Positions 9,301 through 17,768 of a stretch of DNA of 47,301 nucleotides are shown one piece after another (positions within the stretch are counted from its first letter, which is position 1; each line of letters starts with the position of its first letter). The notes below the pieces were generated by a model, which saw only the letters and a list, made by a program, of their open reading frames with translations, had not been told where the DNA came from and searched no databases. The DNA lies in the NCBI GenBank assembly GCA_944387435.1, contig CALXEW010000003.1, positions 79,777-127,077 of the forward strand, in the 5' to 3' direction. This DNA comes from an uncultured Clostridia bacterium (GTDB taxonomy: Bacteria; Bacillota; Clostridia; TANB77; CAG-508). The position numbers and the translations under genes are program-made.

Positions 9301-9797
9301 ATTAAGTCATATCTAGCATATCCTAAATCAACTAGATTCTTTTTTACATCTTCTAAGTTATATTCTTCTCCTACTTTAAACTTAAGTTCATTTTTAAATA
9401 GAATTTCTTTTTTAGGAAGTTTTTGCATTGAAGCCTCTATTGTTGTTACAACGATTAAACCTCTTTTTGATTTTATTTTATTTAATACTTCTATTCTTTC
9501 ATATAAATTTTCTTTACTTTCTGCAACATAATCATATGTTACAACATCTTTCTTTGGAAAAAATACAACATTATCAGTAAAATACTTAATATCTTCATAT
9601 ATCTTTTTTGCTTGTATCTCATTATATGTTAATATACAAATTGGTTTTTTAGTAAACTCATGTATTGCTGTTCCAATACTTATCATTCCAACGTCATTTA
9701 AGCCCGATATTGCTATCGGACTTTTTTTATTTTCTATTCTATTTACGATTTCAACAAATTTTTGGCTTTTTCCAAGCTCTCCAAGTATTGTGTTCAT
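6318..9797 (-). CDS. mfd: Transcription-repair coupling factor Mfd
   Basis: 1159 residues, normal for Mfd. It is an ATP-driven DNA translocase that removes stalled RNA polymerase from template lesions and recruits UvrA for nucleotide excision repair. Visible modules: a UvrB-like N-terminal region (residues 1-330), an RNA-polymerase-interacting CarD-like domain around residues 485-560 (GDYVVHRRYGIGVYIG), a superfamily 2 helicase motor with Walker A GDVGYGKTE (641-649) and DEEH (742-745), the TRG segment (MTATPIPRTMHMS), the helicase C domain (RGRVGRSERQAYAY) and the C-terminal TRCF domain. A GGAGA site precedes the ATG. It lies 20 bp behind a small membrane-protein gene and is probably co-transcribed from the promoter near 10250. 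Confidence 0.98.
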   Translation of the reverse strand: MNTILGELGKSQKFVEIVNRIENKKSPIAISGLNDVGMISIGTAIHEFTKKPICILTYNEIQAKKIYEDIKYFTDNVVFFPKKDVVTYDYVAESKENLYERIEVLNKIKSKRGLIVVTTIEASMQKLPKKEILFKNELKFKVGEEYNLEDVKKNLVDLGYARYDLIEGRGQFSVRGDIVDIAINNKTGIRIEFWGDEVDSIREFNIESQRSIANKSEATIYPANEYVLEQSVDLICKKIREKYKEYENKNVIEEDIEQIKLGNYTSKVDKYFDCFYEKQETVLDYLNSNYVIFVDEIGKIEQRSKNIKTDRENLITSLVSKEKEVPEAISNELDFDDILNILDNKQLVYIEKQDSISKIDCEKYKLNYRDVNYYKSEIDNLFTDLKNNLKKDKNIYILIDSKEKAKKLKELLEEKEITCKIEEKLNQTIVVKAREKIVTISIGKLSSGFENYDIGQIIIEANELVSGEKKRRRVTNTAFKEGEKVVFADLKQGDYVVHRRYGIGVYIGVNTIKADGIVKDYIKIKYRNDAILYIPTSDLDSIRKYVGGDRIKPKINKLGSKEWDNTKARVKKNLREVAKELIELYAKREKAQGFAFSKDTPWQKEFEDKFPYQETDDQLRCIEEIKKDMELPKPMDRLLCGDVGYGKTEVAMRAAFKAAMDGKQVAYLAPTTVLAEQQYQEFKERMKDFPVRIEILNRFKTKKYQNEVVKKLKLGEVDIVIGTHRLLGKDVEFKDLGLLIIDEEHRFGVKHKEKIKQMKMNIDVLTMTATPIPRTMHMSIVGIRDMSVIYEPPYNRKPVQTYVLEYDQEVIREAITKELERNGQVFYIFNNVEGIARKAETISELVPEANAAYAHGQMTGSRIEDIMQEFVEGNTNVLVCTTILESGIDIPNANTIIVENADRMGLAQLYQIRGRVGRSERQAYAYITYKRDKLLTEVADKRLKAIKEFTEFGSGFKIAMRDLEIRGAGSLLGEIQSGHLEQVGYDTYCDLLDQVVKEMKGIEVKPEVDIQIDLDITSYIPDTYIEDSSEKIDIYQKIALCRTEEDIGNVIDEIIDRFGNMPKELNNLLEIARIKQLCKNTAVIKVTEKKNRTTGSQNVVFYFDKDKYDPNIITTLLKKYGTKIKFSTGVEPYITLLLKNQTEGQLIKEIKEFLDTIKI

Positions 9798-9817
9798 GTC
9801 ATTCTCCAGCTTTATTT

Positions 9818-10216
9818 TTAAGCATTCTCATCTTGTTTTTCTTCTTTAGTTTGTTCTGTAGCTTTTTTAGTTCTGCTAATATATTTTAATAACCCCACAC
9901 AAGATATTATAAAACAAATACCTGCTACTAGGTTTACAACACTCATAAATATATTTGTAAAGTTAAAGTTTAAAATATAAATTGCACCAAGTACAATTCC
10001 TATAATAGGCCCTGATTTTTTCTTTTTCAAAGAAAGCCCCATAAAAATTATAACCAAAGCTAAAACAATTAATGCAACAAAAGAAGTTATCAATTTACTT
10101 AAATATGTGTATAATGATGGAAATAGTCCAACCACATTAATTAATGATAATGTATGCAATACTAAAAAAATTACTCCCCATATTACAACAACTGATTTGT
10201 ACTTTTTTTCATTCAT
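9818..10216 (-). CDS. Small four-helix membrane protein, unknown function
   Basis: 132 residues with four hydrophobic segments (about residues 8-30, 40-62, 68-88 and 92-112) and a charged, cytoplasmic-looking C-terminal tail rich in Lys and Glu. I do not recognise a named family. AAAGGAGA precedes the ATG. It is the first gene of a likely operon with mfd, whose start is 20 bp beyond its stop. There is no clear functional link to repair, so the pairing may only be one of shared transcription. Confidence 0.75.
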   Translation of the reverse strand: MNEKKYKSVVVIWGVIFLVLHTLSLINVVGLFPSLYTYLSKLITSFVALIVLALVIIFMGLSLKKKKSGPIIGIVLGAIYILNFNFTNIFMSVVNLVAGICFIISCVGLLKYISRTKKATEQTKEEKQDENA

Positions 10217-10246
10217 ATGTATCTCTCCTTTCTTTTGTATATATAT

Positions 10247-10307
10247 GTTATAACAAATTCATTCTCTTTTGTCAATTATTGACATTATATTTTCTTATTT
10301 ATATAAT
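10247..10307. promoter_or_regulatory. Back-to-back promoters for the membrane-protein/mfd operon and plsC
   Basis: Minus strand: TTGACA (10275-10270), 17 bp, TATAAC (10252-10247). Plus strand: TTGACA (10279-10284), 17 bp, TATAAT (10302-10307). The two -35 boxes are three bases apart and form the near-continuous palindrome TGTCAAT-T-ATTGACA (10270-10284), so two polymerases could hardly bind at once. Confidence 0.75.
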
Positions 10308-10339
10308 AAAGTATAATATAAGTAGAGGAGTTACATTCT

Positions 10340-10909
10340 ATGAAAAAATTTATAAAAATTCTTTTTTGTAAATTATTATTTCGAGTTCATTATTATAATA
10401 TTGAAAATTTACAAAAATATGATAGATTTTTAATATGTCCAAATCATTCAAGTATATTTGACCCTTTTTTCATATATCCTGTATCTAAAAATCTATCTAT
10501 CATGGCAAAATCTGAAATATTTAAAAATAAATTAATTGCAAAAATTTTAAAACATTATAATGTTTTTCCTGTCGATAGGAAAAAAGTTGATATAAAAAGT
10601 TTATTACATTCTTTAAATGTATTTAAAGATAATAAACCTTGTGAACTTCTAATATTTGCTGAAGGTGGAGTTATAAAAGAAAAAAAGGATATTGGTAAAA
10701 AAGTTCATAATGGTGTAACATTTATAGCCGCAAAATTAAATGTACCAATCATTCCTGTATTTATTACTAGAAGACCTCATTTTTTCTCAAAAGTTAAAGT
10801 TATTTTTGGAGAACCTTATTTTTTAGATAATAACTTATTAAAAAACAAAGTAAATTTAAAAGAAGAATCCAATAAATTAATCAAAAAAATATATGATTTA
10901 AATCAATAA
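10340..10909 (+). CDS. plsC: 1-acyl-sn-glycerol-3-phosphate acyltransferase (PlsC family)
   Basis: 189-residue membrane-associated acyltransferase that makes phosphatidic acid by acylating lysophosphatidic acid, the second acylation step of phospholipid synthesis. The catalytic HX4D motif is visible as NHSSIFDPFF near residue 34, followed by the glycerol-phosphate-binding block FAEGGVIKEKKD near 103 and the VPIIPVFI segment. This is a short, minimal form of the family. AGGAG lies about nine bases before the ATG, and a strong promoter (TTGACA-17-TATAAT) lies upstream. The gene stands alone and ends in a bidirectional terminator. The family is certain; the exact acyl donor and acceptor are inferred. 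Confidence 0.93.
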   Translation: MKKFIKILFCKLLFRVHYYNIENLQKYDRFLICPNHSSIFDPFFIYPVSKNLSIMAKSEIFKNKLIAKILKHYNVFPVDRKKVDIKSLLHSLNVFKDNKPCELLIFAEGGVIKEKKDIGKKVHNGVTFIAAKLNVPIIPVFITRRPHFFSKVKVIFGEPYFLDNNLLKNKVNLKEESNKLIKKIYDLNQ

Positions 10910-10935
10910 AGTCCCTATAAAAAGGGACTTTATTG
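10904..10935. terminator. Bidirectional terminator between plsC and the convergent orphan gene
   Basis: Perfect inverted repeat CAATAAAGTCCCT (10904-10916) / AGGGACTTTATTG (10923-10935), with A and T runs on both sides. Confidence 0.8.
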
Positions 10936-10942
10936 TTAGTAC

Positions 10943-11554
10943 TTAAGCAAACGCTAAGTTCATCTTTCGTGCTTTTACAAAAGCCTTAGCATCAAAAAAG
11001 ACAACTGGTTTTACTGCTCTTGGCTCTTCCAATAAAAGGCTTCTATCTCCAACCTTTCTTATCACATTTCCATTTTTACTACTATAACATTCATAGTAGT
11101 AACCAATATCACACCCCAAAACACTTGTTGTCCATACCATACCTTTCTCGACGAATTTTGCATGATATTTATCATCTGGATTATATAGCCAGTATGGCTT
11201 CTCGTCTGTTCTTTGCTCAACAAATTCGTCTTGAGGAATAGCACTTCTTACTATCTTCATTCCTGGCTGTAAGATAAGACCACATATCCTGTTTATACTT
11301 TCGACATCATAGTATTCATTTCCATACCCATCTTGCCTGATTGCTATCTGCATACTAAAAATCGGTTCAACAGAATATTTTACAAGAGTTACCTTCCTCC
11401 ATGCCAATTTCACATCCTCTAGTGATACAAAAGTTGCAAGCAACTTTTTTGGTAAATCATCTGTAGAGAATATCTGTCCTCCAATAGTCCGTGCTTTTCC
11501 CTTTGGTACACTCAACAGAATATTTTTAGGGAAATCACCATTATGCAGTTCCAT
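10943..11554 (-). CDS. Hypothetical protein in a GC-richer island
   Basis: 203 residues from the preferred start. An ATG at 11602 is also in frame but lies almost at the predicted transcription start and has no ribosome site, whereas AAGGAACGAGG precedes the ATG at 11554. I do not recognise the family. The protein appears soluble, with no signal peptide or membrane segment; it has a near N-terminal KNILLSVPKGKAR and a C-terminal VKPVVFFDAKAFVKARK. Base composition and codon use (CTG, CGG, CCT) are clearly richer in G+C than in its neighbours, as in the gene at 38401-39201. This suggests acquisition from elsewhere. It has its own promoter and shares a terminator with plsC. Confidence 0.75.
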   Translation of the reverse strand: MELHNGDFPKNILLSVPKGKARTIGGQIFSTDDLPKKLLATFVSLEDVKLAWRKVTLVKYSVEPIFSMQIAIRQDGYGNEYYDVESINRICGLILQPGMKIVRSAIPQDEFVEQRTDEKPYWLYNPDDKYHAKFVEKGMVWTTSVLGCDIGYYYECYSSKNGNVIRKVGDRSLLLEEPRAVKPVVFFDAKAFVKARKMNLAFA

Positions 11555-11617
11555 CCTCGTTCCTTTCTTTTTGCTACAAATACCATCCTTACAATATAGC
11601 ATAGCTATATGTGTTTT

Positions 11618-11646
11618 ATTATAGCATTTCTATCTTAGATTAACAA
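11618..11646 (-). promoter_or_regulatory. Promoter for the orphan GC-richer gene
   Basis: Minus strand TTGTTA (11646-11641), 17-bp spacer, TATAAT (11623-11618). The leader that follows contains a small perfect hairpin, ATATAGC-TAT-GCTATAT. Confidence 0.65.
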
Positions 11647-11652
11647 ATTAAT

Positions 11653-13623
11653 TTACATTTTTATAACTAATTTATTGAACTTAGAATTTATATAATTTGT
11701 TAGCTTATCCATAAATACATCTGGTTTTATTTCTTTTTTTGCCACCATATCTAAACCCTTTTCCCAACTTGCTGTTAATTTAGGATTTAACATATCTGGC
11801 ATAGACTGATATACAATATCATATATAGTTTCTCCCTTTAAAGTAGGTGTTATTATTTGTGTTTTTTTATTAATCTCTATATATCTTATTTTCTCTAACT
11901 TTTTTATAATCTCTGCTCTTGTTGCACTAGTACCAATTCCCGCTCCCTTTATTTGTTCTCTTAATTCTTCATCTTCTATTAATTTTCCTGCGTTTTCCAT
12001 AGCAAGAATTATAGAACCTGAATTATATCTAGAAGGTGGTGAAGTTTCCGCTTCTTTTAGTTCATAATTTTGTACTTCGAGAACTTGTCCTTTTTTCAAG
12101 CCCTTTAATATTTCTATATTATTTTCTTCATTATCTATTTCATTATCTTTTTTGATTTCTTCTTTCTTTTTGTTATTTACTTTTTCAGGTTTTAGAATCT
12201 CTAAGAATCCCTGTTTTATACATACTTTTTCACTTGCAAAGAAATTTTCCTTTTTTTCTCCATTTTCTATCTCTAACGTTACTTGTATCTTTTGATACTC
12301 AGCTGATGGATAAAATATTGCTAAAAATCTATTTACAATTACTTTATAGACTTTCTTATGTAATTCTGGTAAATTATTAAAATTTTCGAAACCTTGTCCT
12401 GTCGGAATAATTGCATAGTGGTCTGTTATTTTACTATCATTTACATATTTAGTTTTTACTAAATTAGTAGAATATTTTTCTTCTACCATTTTTTTAATAT
12501 ATCCTTGAACTTCTTCGTCTTTATATCCTCTTGCAATACCATTTAAATTTTTAGTAATCTCTTTTGCTACAGCTGTTGACAAAACTCTTGCATCTGTTCT
12601 AGGATATGTAACCAATTTCTTCTCATATAAATTTTGTATTATCTCTAACGTCTCATCTGGTTTTATTTTAAATCTTTTTGTACATTGATTTTGTATTTCT
12701 GCCAAATTAAATAAAAGTGGTGGATTTTCTTTTTGTTTTGATTTCTTTAATTCTAGTATTTTAGCATTTTTACCTGCTAGCCCTTTAATAAATTCTTTTG
12801 CGTCATTTTCTTTCTTAAACCCTGATTCATTATATAACTTAGGTGATTCAAACATTATTGAATTTTCATTTACTTTCCATTCTGCTTTAAAACTGGAATC
12901 TCTGCTTCCAAATAATCCTTGTATCTTATAATATTTTGTTTTCTTAAAATTTCTAATTTCTCTTTCTCTAGAAACAACCATTCCAAGAACACAAGTCATA
13001 ACTCTTCCAACCGAAATGGATGCTTTATCTTCATTTATTTTATTTGCCAGATTTCTTCCATATATTATTGATAATAATCTTGAAAAATTAATTCCTATCA
13101 GATAATCTTCTTTTGCTCTTAAATATGCACTATCAGACAAACTATCATATTCTGATAAATCTTTTGCTTCTCTTATTCCTCTTAAAATTTCTTCTTCCGT
13201 CTGAGAATCTATCCAAACTCTTTTCATTTTTGCTTTTGGATTAGGTCTTGCCATCATAAATACTAATCTTTGTATATATTCTCCCTCTCTTCCAGAGTCT
13301 CCTGCATTATATATTACTTCAACATCTTCTCTTTGAAGCAAGCCTTCTACTATATTAAATTGTTTTTGAACTTGAGGAATAATTTCATATCTCCATTCTT
13401 CAGGTATAAAAGGAAGTGTATCCAACCTCCAATATTTTAATTTTTCATCATATTTTTCAGGATAACTCATTGTTACTAGATGTCCCACGCACCAAGTAAT
13501 TATCCATTCTTCTGACTCTAAATATCCATCTTTTCTTTTAGTTGTTATCTTTAACGCCTTAGCAAACTCCATAGCAACAGACGGCTTTTCTGTTATTATT
13601 AATTTTTTGCCCAATTTTATCAT
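11653..13623 (-). CDS. topB: DNA topoisomerase III (type IA)
   Basis: About 655-residue type IA topoisomerase that passes single strands and resolves linked or recombining DNA. The TOPRIM start KLIITEKPSVAMEFAKAL and AGDSGREGEYIQR (residues 107-119) hold the metal-binding acids. The catalytic tyrosine is Y340 in KKLVTYPRTDAR. The conserved GIGTSATRAEIIKKL follows near residue 560. There is no zinc-ribbon tail, in contrast to topA in this window, which fits topoisomerase III. The ATG at 13623 abuts AAAAGG, while an in-frame TTG at 13614 has AGGATG six bases upstream and may be the true start, giving GKKLIITEKPS. It is the last gene of an operon with two HD-domain genes. Confidence 0.95.
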   Translation of the reverse strand: MIKLGKKLIITEKPSVAMEFAKALKITTKRKDGYLESEEWIITWCVGHLVTMSYPEKYDEKLKYWRLDTLPFIPEEWRYEIIPQVQKQFNIVEGLLQREDVEVIYNAGDSGREGEYIQRLVFMMARPNPKAKMKRVWIDSQTEEEILRGIREAKDLSEYDSLSDSAYLRAKEDYLIGINFSRLLSIIYGRNLANKINEDKASISVGRVMTCVLGMVVSREREIRNFKKTKYYKIQGLFGSRDSSFKAEWKVNENSIMFESPKLYNESGFKKENDAKEFIKGLAGKNAKILELKKSKQKENPPLLFNLAEIQNQCTKRFKIKPDETLEIIQNLYEKKLVTYPRTDARVLSTAVAKEITKNLNGIARGYKDEEVQGYIKKMVEEKYSTNLVKTKYVNDSKITDHYAIIPTGQGFENFNNLPELHKKVYKVIVNRFLAIFYPSAEYQKIQVTLEIENGEKKENFFASEKVCIKQGFLEILKPEKVNNKKKEEIKKDNEIDNEENNIEILKGLKKGQVLEVQNYELKEAETSPPSRYNSGSIILAMENAGKLIEDEELREQIKGAGIGTSATRAEIIKKLEKIRYIEINKKTQIITPTLKGETIYDIVYQSMPDMLNPKLTASWEKGLDMVAKKEIKPDVFMDKLTNYINSKFNKLVIKM

Positions 13624-13629
13624 CCTTTT

Positions 13630-14409
13630 TTATTTTTTTCTTAAAGATAATCTTATGAACCTAAGTAATATCTTCTTTAACTGTTCTACTCGTTCTTTTG
13701 TCTGTTCATCTTTAAAATCAAATCTATCTAAAATTCTATTTACATAGTCTTCTTTATTTATTATTTCTAATGTTTCTTTAAAGTTAATATCATATATATA
13801 TGATAGTAAAATTAATAATCCATCTACTGTATCATTTCTTTCATTTCCTAACTTTTTTACTTGTCTTTCTACTTTAAATTGTTGTTCTATATTAATACTT
13901 ATTTTGCTATTTTCTACATTTTCTTTTTCTCTTTGAGTATTCCAATATATCTCTACACCTTCATAAAGAATATCTAATTTATCTGCATCTCTTATAATTT
14001 TTGCAAATAACATTTCTTCTTCATTTAAACCATCTTCTATTTTAAATTTATTATGATTATTTATTGCTGTAAGTATTATTGAAATATATTGTTCATTATC
14101 TGTATACTTTTTTATATAATCATCTTTTATTAATACTTCCACTCCTAACCTTGCATGGTCTAATAGCATTTCGTTAAGATATGTATTTCCTCTATTATGC
14201 TGTTCAAATCTTCCCATATCGTGAAGAAGTCCTATTAACTCTGCTAGCTCTATCTTTTCTTCACTTAGTCTTAACGCCTCTGCTACTCTTTTACTTTCTT
14301 CCATTACTCTTAATGAGTGTAACTGTTTTCTTTTTATTCCTTCATTTTCTAAATCAAATCCTTCTGTATAATTTAAAAATTCCTTTTTACATTTTTCTAA
14401 ATCAATCAT
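13630..14409 (-). CDS. HD-domain phosphohydrolase, tandem copy 2
   Basis: 259-residue metal-dependent HD hydrolase. The metal-binding set is visible: an N-terminal His in QLHSLRVMEE, the HD pair in GLLHDMGRFEQ near residue 62, further His residues in NHNKFK, and the final Asp in IRDADKLDIL. These proteins remove phosphate groups from nucleotides or related compounds; the substrate cannot be told from sequence. Its ATG overlaps the stop of the preceding HD gene by one base (TAATG), so translation is probably coupled. The two proteins are paralogues of identical length. topB begins six bases after its stop. Confidence 0.85.
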   Translation of the reverse strand: MIDLEKCKKEFLNYTEGFDLENEGIKRKQLHSLRVMEESKRVAEALRLSEEKIELAELIGLLHDMGRFEQHNRGNTYLNEMLLDHARLGVEVLIKDDYIKKYTDNEQYISIILTAINNHNKFKIEDGLNEEEMLFAKIIRDADKLDILYEGVEIYWNTQREKENVENSKISINIEQQFKVERQVKKLGNERNDTVDGLLILLSYIYDINFKETLEIINKEDYVNRILDRFDFKDEQTKERVEQLKKILLRFIRLSLRKK

Positions 14410-15188
14410 TATCTCTCCTTCAATCTTTCTTTTATATAGTTATTTGTTACCTTATAAATTTTTTCAAATCTATTATTAGTTTCTTCATCTTTAAACTTAA
14501 ATCTTTTATATAATTTTTCATAATACTTATTGTCTAACACGCATTTTAATCCATAATCAAAATTAAAATCAAATGCATATGCGAAATGCCCAATTAATGC
14601 ATCTGCATGTGTTTTTCTATTTTTATATATAATGCTATGTTCTTCTATAAATTCTCTATATATTTCATCTGTAAATTTTTCGTCTTCTAATTTATCTGAT
14701 TCCCATACTGATTTTTCATCTTCGAATGTAAGTACATAAAGTATGTCTGTCTTATCGCTGTCTCTTATTAGCTTAATATGTAAATCTTCCTTATCACTTA
14801 TATCTTTTGTTATTTGCTTTTTATCTCTATTATGATTTATTATTGCAAGTTTTATTATCCTGTCATATTTATCATCTTCTATAAAATTTCTTATCAAACC
14901 ATCTTTAAATAAAATATCTACACCCATTTTTGCGTGATTTTCACTTAAATGGTCTACAAATGTTCCATATCTTTTTACTTGCTCAAACCTTCCTATATCA
15001 TGAAGTAAACCAATTAATTCTGCAAGTTCTATATCTTCTTCTAATAATTTCAAGCTTTCTGCCATTTTCCTTGCAATTGTAGACGTTCTTTCTATATGGG
15101 CTATTTTTAATTTTATTTTTGGATTATTTATATCATATTTTTCTACATATTTTTTAAATTCTTTTTTTGCTTTTGTTATATCTATCAC
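14409..15188 (-). CDS. HD-domain phosphohydrolase, tandem copy 1
   Basis: 259 residues, the same length and layout as the next gene: His in [13 protein letters not shown], the HD pair in [14 protein letters not shown] near residue 63, NHNRDKK, and [13 protein letters not shown]. The start is GTG, with AGAGG about ten bases upstream. It heads the HD-HD-topB operon and has its own promoter at 15211-15239, divergent from that of leuS. The two copies are clearly diverged, so the duplication is not recent, and both keep the metal ligands. The shared operon with a topoisomerase hints at a link to nucleotide or DNA metabolism, but this is inference only. Confidence 0.85.
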   Translation of the reverse strand: MIDITKAKKEFKKYVEKYDINNPKIKLKIAHIERTSTIARKMAESLKLLEEDIELAELIGLLHDIGRFEQVKRYGTFVDHLSENHAKMGVDILFKDGLIRNFIEDDKYDRIIKLAIINHNRDKKQITKDISDKEDLHIKLIRDSDKTDILYVLTFEDEKSVWESDKLEDEKFTDEIYREFIEEHSIIYKNRKTHADALIGHFAYAFDFNFDYGLKCVLDNKYYEKLYKRFKFKDEETNNRFEKIYKVTNNYIKERLKER

Positions 15189-15210
15189 TTTTTTTACACC
15201 TCTAGGAGCA

Positions 15211-15239
15211 ATTTTAACATTTTTCGTTTTTTAATGCAA
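15211..15239 (-). promoter_or_regulatory. Promoter for the HD-HD-topB operon
   Basis: Minus strand TTGCAT (15239-15234), 17-bp spacer, TAAAAT (15216-15211). Confidence 0.6.
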
Positions 15240-15242
15240 CCC

Positions 15243-15271
15243 TTGATTTATCCCATTTTTTGTTATATAAT
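15243..15271 (+). promoter_or_regulatory. Promoter for leuS
   Basis: TTGATT (15243-15248), 17-bp spacer, TATAAT (15266-15271). The predicted leader is only about 30 nt, too short for a T-box, so leuS appears not to be under tRNA-sensing control here. Confidence 0.65.
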
Positions 15272-15305
15272 ACGGGAAAATAAACTAGCGAAAGGGGCTT
15301 TTTTT

Positions 15306-17729
15306 ATGGCTTATAATTTTAAAGAAATAGAAAAAAAATGGCAAAAAAAATGGTATAGTGAAGGTACTTTTAATGCAAAAAATGATTACTCTATGAAAAA
15401 ATGGTATGGATTAATTGAATTTCCTTATCCTTCTGGGCAAGGCCTTCACGTTGGACATCCAAGAAGTTATACAGCTTTAGATGTTATTGCAAGGAAAAAA
15501 AGAATGCAAGGATATAATGTTTTATTCCCAATAGGTTTTGATGCATTTGGTCTTCCTGCCGAAAACTATGCAATTAAAAATCACATTCATCCAAAAATCA
15601 CAACAGAGAAAAATGTTGAACACTTTAAATCACAATTAAAGTCACTTGGTTTTTCTTTTGATTGGTCAAGAGAAGTTAATACAACAGACCCTGATTATTA
15701 TAAATGGACTCAATGGATTTTTATCCAACTTTATAAACACGGTTTAGCTTACAAAGCCACTATGCCAATTAACTTCTGTACTGGATGTAAAGTAGGTCTA
15801 GCAAATGAAGAAGTTGTAAATGGTGTATGTGAAAGATGCGGAAGCCCTGTTGTTCAAAAAGAAAAAAGTCAATGGATGCTAAAAATAACTGAATATGCTG
15901 AAAGGTTGATTAATGATTTAGATGATGTTAATTACTTAGATAAAATCAAAGCTCAACAAAAAAATTGGATTGGTCGCAGTGAAGGTGCTGAAGTTACATT
16001 TAAAATTTCAGATTCTGATGAAACTTTGACAGTTTATACAACTAGACCAGATACTCTTTTTGGAGCTACATATATGGTAGTTGCACCAGAACACCATATT
16101 ATTGAAAAATTATCTAATAAAATCACTAATATGACTGAGGTTGAAGAATATAAAAGAAAAACTGCTTTAAAATCTGATTTTGAAAGGTCAGAACTAAATA
16201 AAGAAAAAACAGGTTGTGAAGTTAAAGGTATTAAAGCAATAAATCCATTAACAGGAAAAGAAATCCCTATTTGGATATCAGATTATGTTTTAATTACTTA
16301 TGGAACAGGTGCAATTATGGCCGTTCCAGGTCATGATACTCGTGACCATGAATTCGCAACTAAATTTAATTTACCAATAGTACAAGTTATTAAATCAAAT
16401 TCTGATGATGTTGTTTGTGATGTACAAAAAGAAGCTTTTACAGATGTTGAAACTGGTATTTTAATTAATTCAGGATTTTTGAATGATTTATCTGTGAAGG
16501 ATGCTAAGAAAAAAGTTATAGAATATTTAGAAGAAAATAATATTGGTAAAAGACAAGTAAATTATAAACTTCGTGATTGGGTATTTTCTAGACAACGTTA
16601 TTGGGGTGAACCAATTCCTATGGTTCATTGTGAAAAATGTGGATGGGTTCCAATTCCAGAAGACGAACTTCCATTAAAATTGCCTGACATAGAAGATTAT
16701 GAACCAGGAAAAAATGGTGAATCTCCTTTAGCAAAACATACTGACTGGGTAAATACAACTTGCCCTCATTGTGGTGGAAAAGCTACAAGGGAAACTGATA
16801 CTATGCCTCAATGGGCTGGTTCATCTTGGTATTATCTAAGATATATGGACCCACATAATGATAAAGCTTTAGCTTCAAAAGAAGCTTTAGAGTATTGGTC
16901 ACCTGTTGACTGGTATAATGGAGGTATGGAACATACAACATTGCATTTACTATATTCAAGATTTTGGCATAAATTTTTATATGATATAGGTGTTGTTCCA
17001 ACAAAAGAACCATATCAAAAAAGAACTTCTCATGGTATGATTTTAGGTAGCAATGGAGAAAAAATGTCTAAATCAAAAGGTAATGTTGTTAATCCTGATG
17101 AAGTTGTTGATGAATTTGGTGCTGATAGCTTTAGAGTTTATGAAATGTTTATGGGACCATTTGATCAAACAGCTCCATGGTCTATGGAAAGTATTAGAGG
17201 TTGTTCAAAATTCTTAGACAGAGTATGGAACATGCAAACAATGTTAATTGATGGAGATAGCTATTCTCCTAAGTTCGAAAAAATGATGCATAGAGCTATT
17301 AAAAAAGTTTCTTCAGATATCGAAGAAATGAAATTTAATACTTGCATATCTACATTTATGACAATGGTAAATGAATTCTATAAAGAAAAAACTATTAATA
17401 AAGCTGAATTCAAGACATTTTTACAATTATTAAATCCATTTGCACCTCATATTACAGAAGAACTTAGTCAATCTGTATTAGGTGAAAAAGAAGATTTGGC
17501 TTACCAAAAATGGCCTGAATATGATGAATCAAAAACAATTGCTGATGAAATCACTTTACCTATTCAATTTAATGGAAAATTAAAAGGAACTGTTCAAATT
17601 TCTCTAGATGAAGATGAAGCTTCTATTAAACAAAAAGTACATGAAGCAATTGATTCAAAATTAGAAGGTAAAACAGTTGTGAAAGAAATTTATGTTAAAA
17701 ATAAAATTTATAATATCGTTGTAAAATAA
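15306..17729 (+). CDS. leuS: Leucyl-tRNA synthetase
   Basis: 807-residue class I aminoacyl-tRNA synthetase that charges tRNA-Leu with leucine. The HIGH signature is HVGH (48-51) within [15 protein letters not shown], and KMSKS is at 586-590. Between them are a zinc-type CTGC...CERC pair and the editing domain with [19 protein letters not shown]. The C-terminal anticodon-binding domain contains [11 protein letters not shown]. The length is normal for bacterial LeuRS. An in-frame ATG at 15234 is rejected because it precedes the promoter; AAAGGGG lies just before the ATG at 15306. The gene is monocistronic, with its own promoter and terminator. Confidence 0.98.
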   Translation: MAYNFKEIEKKWQKKWYSEGTFNAKNDYSMKKWYGLIEFPYPSGQGLHVGHPRSYTALDVIARKKRMQGYNVLFPIGFDAFGLPAENYAIKNHIHPKITTEKNVEHFKSQLKSLGFSFDWSREVNTTDPDYYKWTQWIFIQLYKHGLAYKATMPINFCTGCKVGLANEEVVNGVCERCGSPVVQKEKSQWMLKITEYAERLINDLDDVNYLDKIKAQQKNWIGRSEGAEVTFKISDSDETLTVYTTRPDTLFGATYMVVAPEHHIIEKLSNKITNMTEVEEYKRKTALKSDFERSELNKEKTGCEVKGIKAINPLTGKEIPIWISDYVLITYGTGAIMAVPGHDTRDHEFATKFNLPIVQVIKSNSDDVVCDVQKEAFTDVETGILINSGFLNDLSVKDAKKKVIEYLEENNIGKRQVNYKLRDWVFSRQRYWGEPIPMVHCEKCGWVPIPEDELPLKLPDIEDYEPGKNGESPLAKHTDWVNTTCPHCGGKATRETDTMPQWAGSSWYYLRYMDPHNDKALASKEALEYWSPVDWYNGGMEHTTLHLLYSRFWHKFLYDIGVVPTKEPYQKRTSHGMILGSNGEKMSKSKGNVVNPDEVVDEFGADSFRVYEMFMGPFDQTAPWSMESIRGCSKFLDRVWNMQTMLIDGDSYSPKFEKMMHRAIKKVSSDIEEMKFNTCISTFMTMVNEFYKEKTINKAEFKTFLQLLNPFAPHITEELSQSVLGEKEDLAYQKWPEYDESKTIADEITLPIQFNGKLKGTVQISLDEDEASIKQKVHEAIDSKLEGKTVVKEIYVKNKIYNIVVK

Positions 17730-17734
17730 GATAG

Positions 17735-17768
17735 AAGCCTATTAGGATAAAAGTTCTAATAGGCTTTT
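17735..17768. terminator. Terminator between leuS and the coiled-coil gene
   Basis: Perfect 11-bp stem AAGCCTATTAG (17735-17745) / CTAATAGGCTT (17756-17766). It can serve both convergent genes; its 3' end overlaps the stop of the minus-strand gene. Confidence 0.75.

Noticed and set aside
15189..15305. T-box leader ahead of leuS
   Set aside because: The promoter leaves only about 30 nt of leader, too short for a T-box, and no specifier or antiterminator elements are visible.
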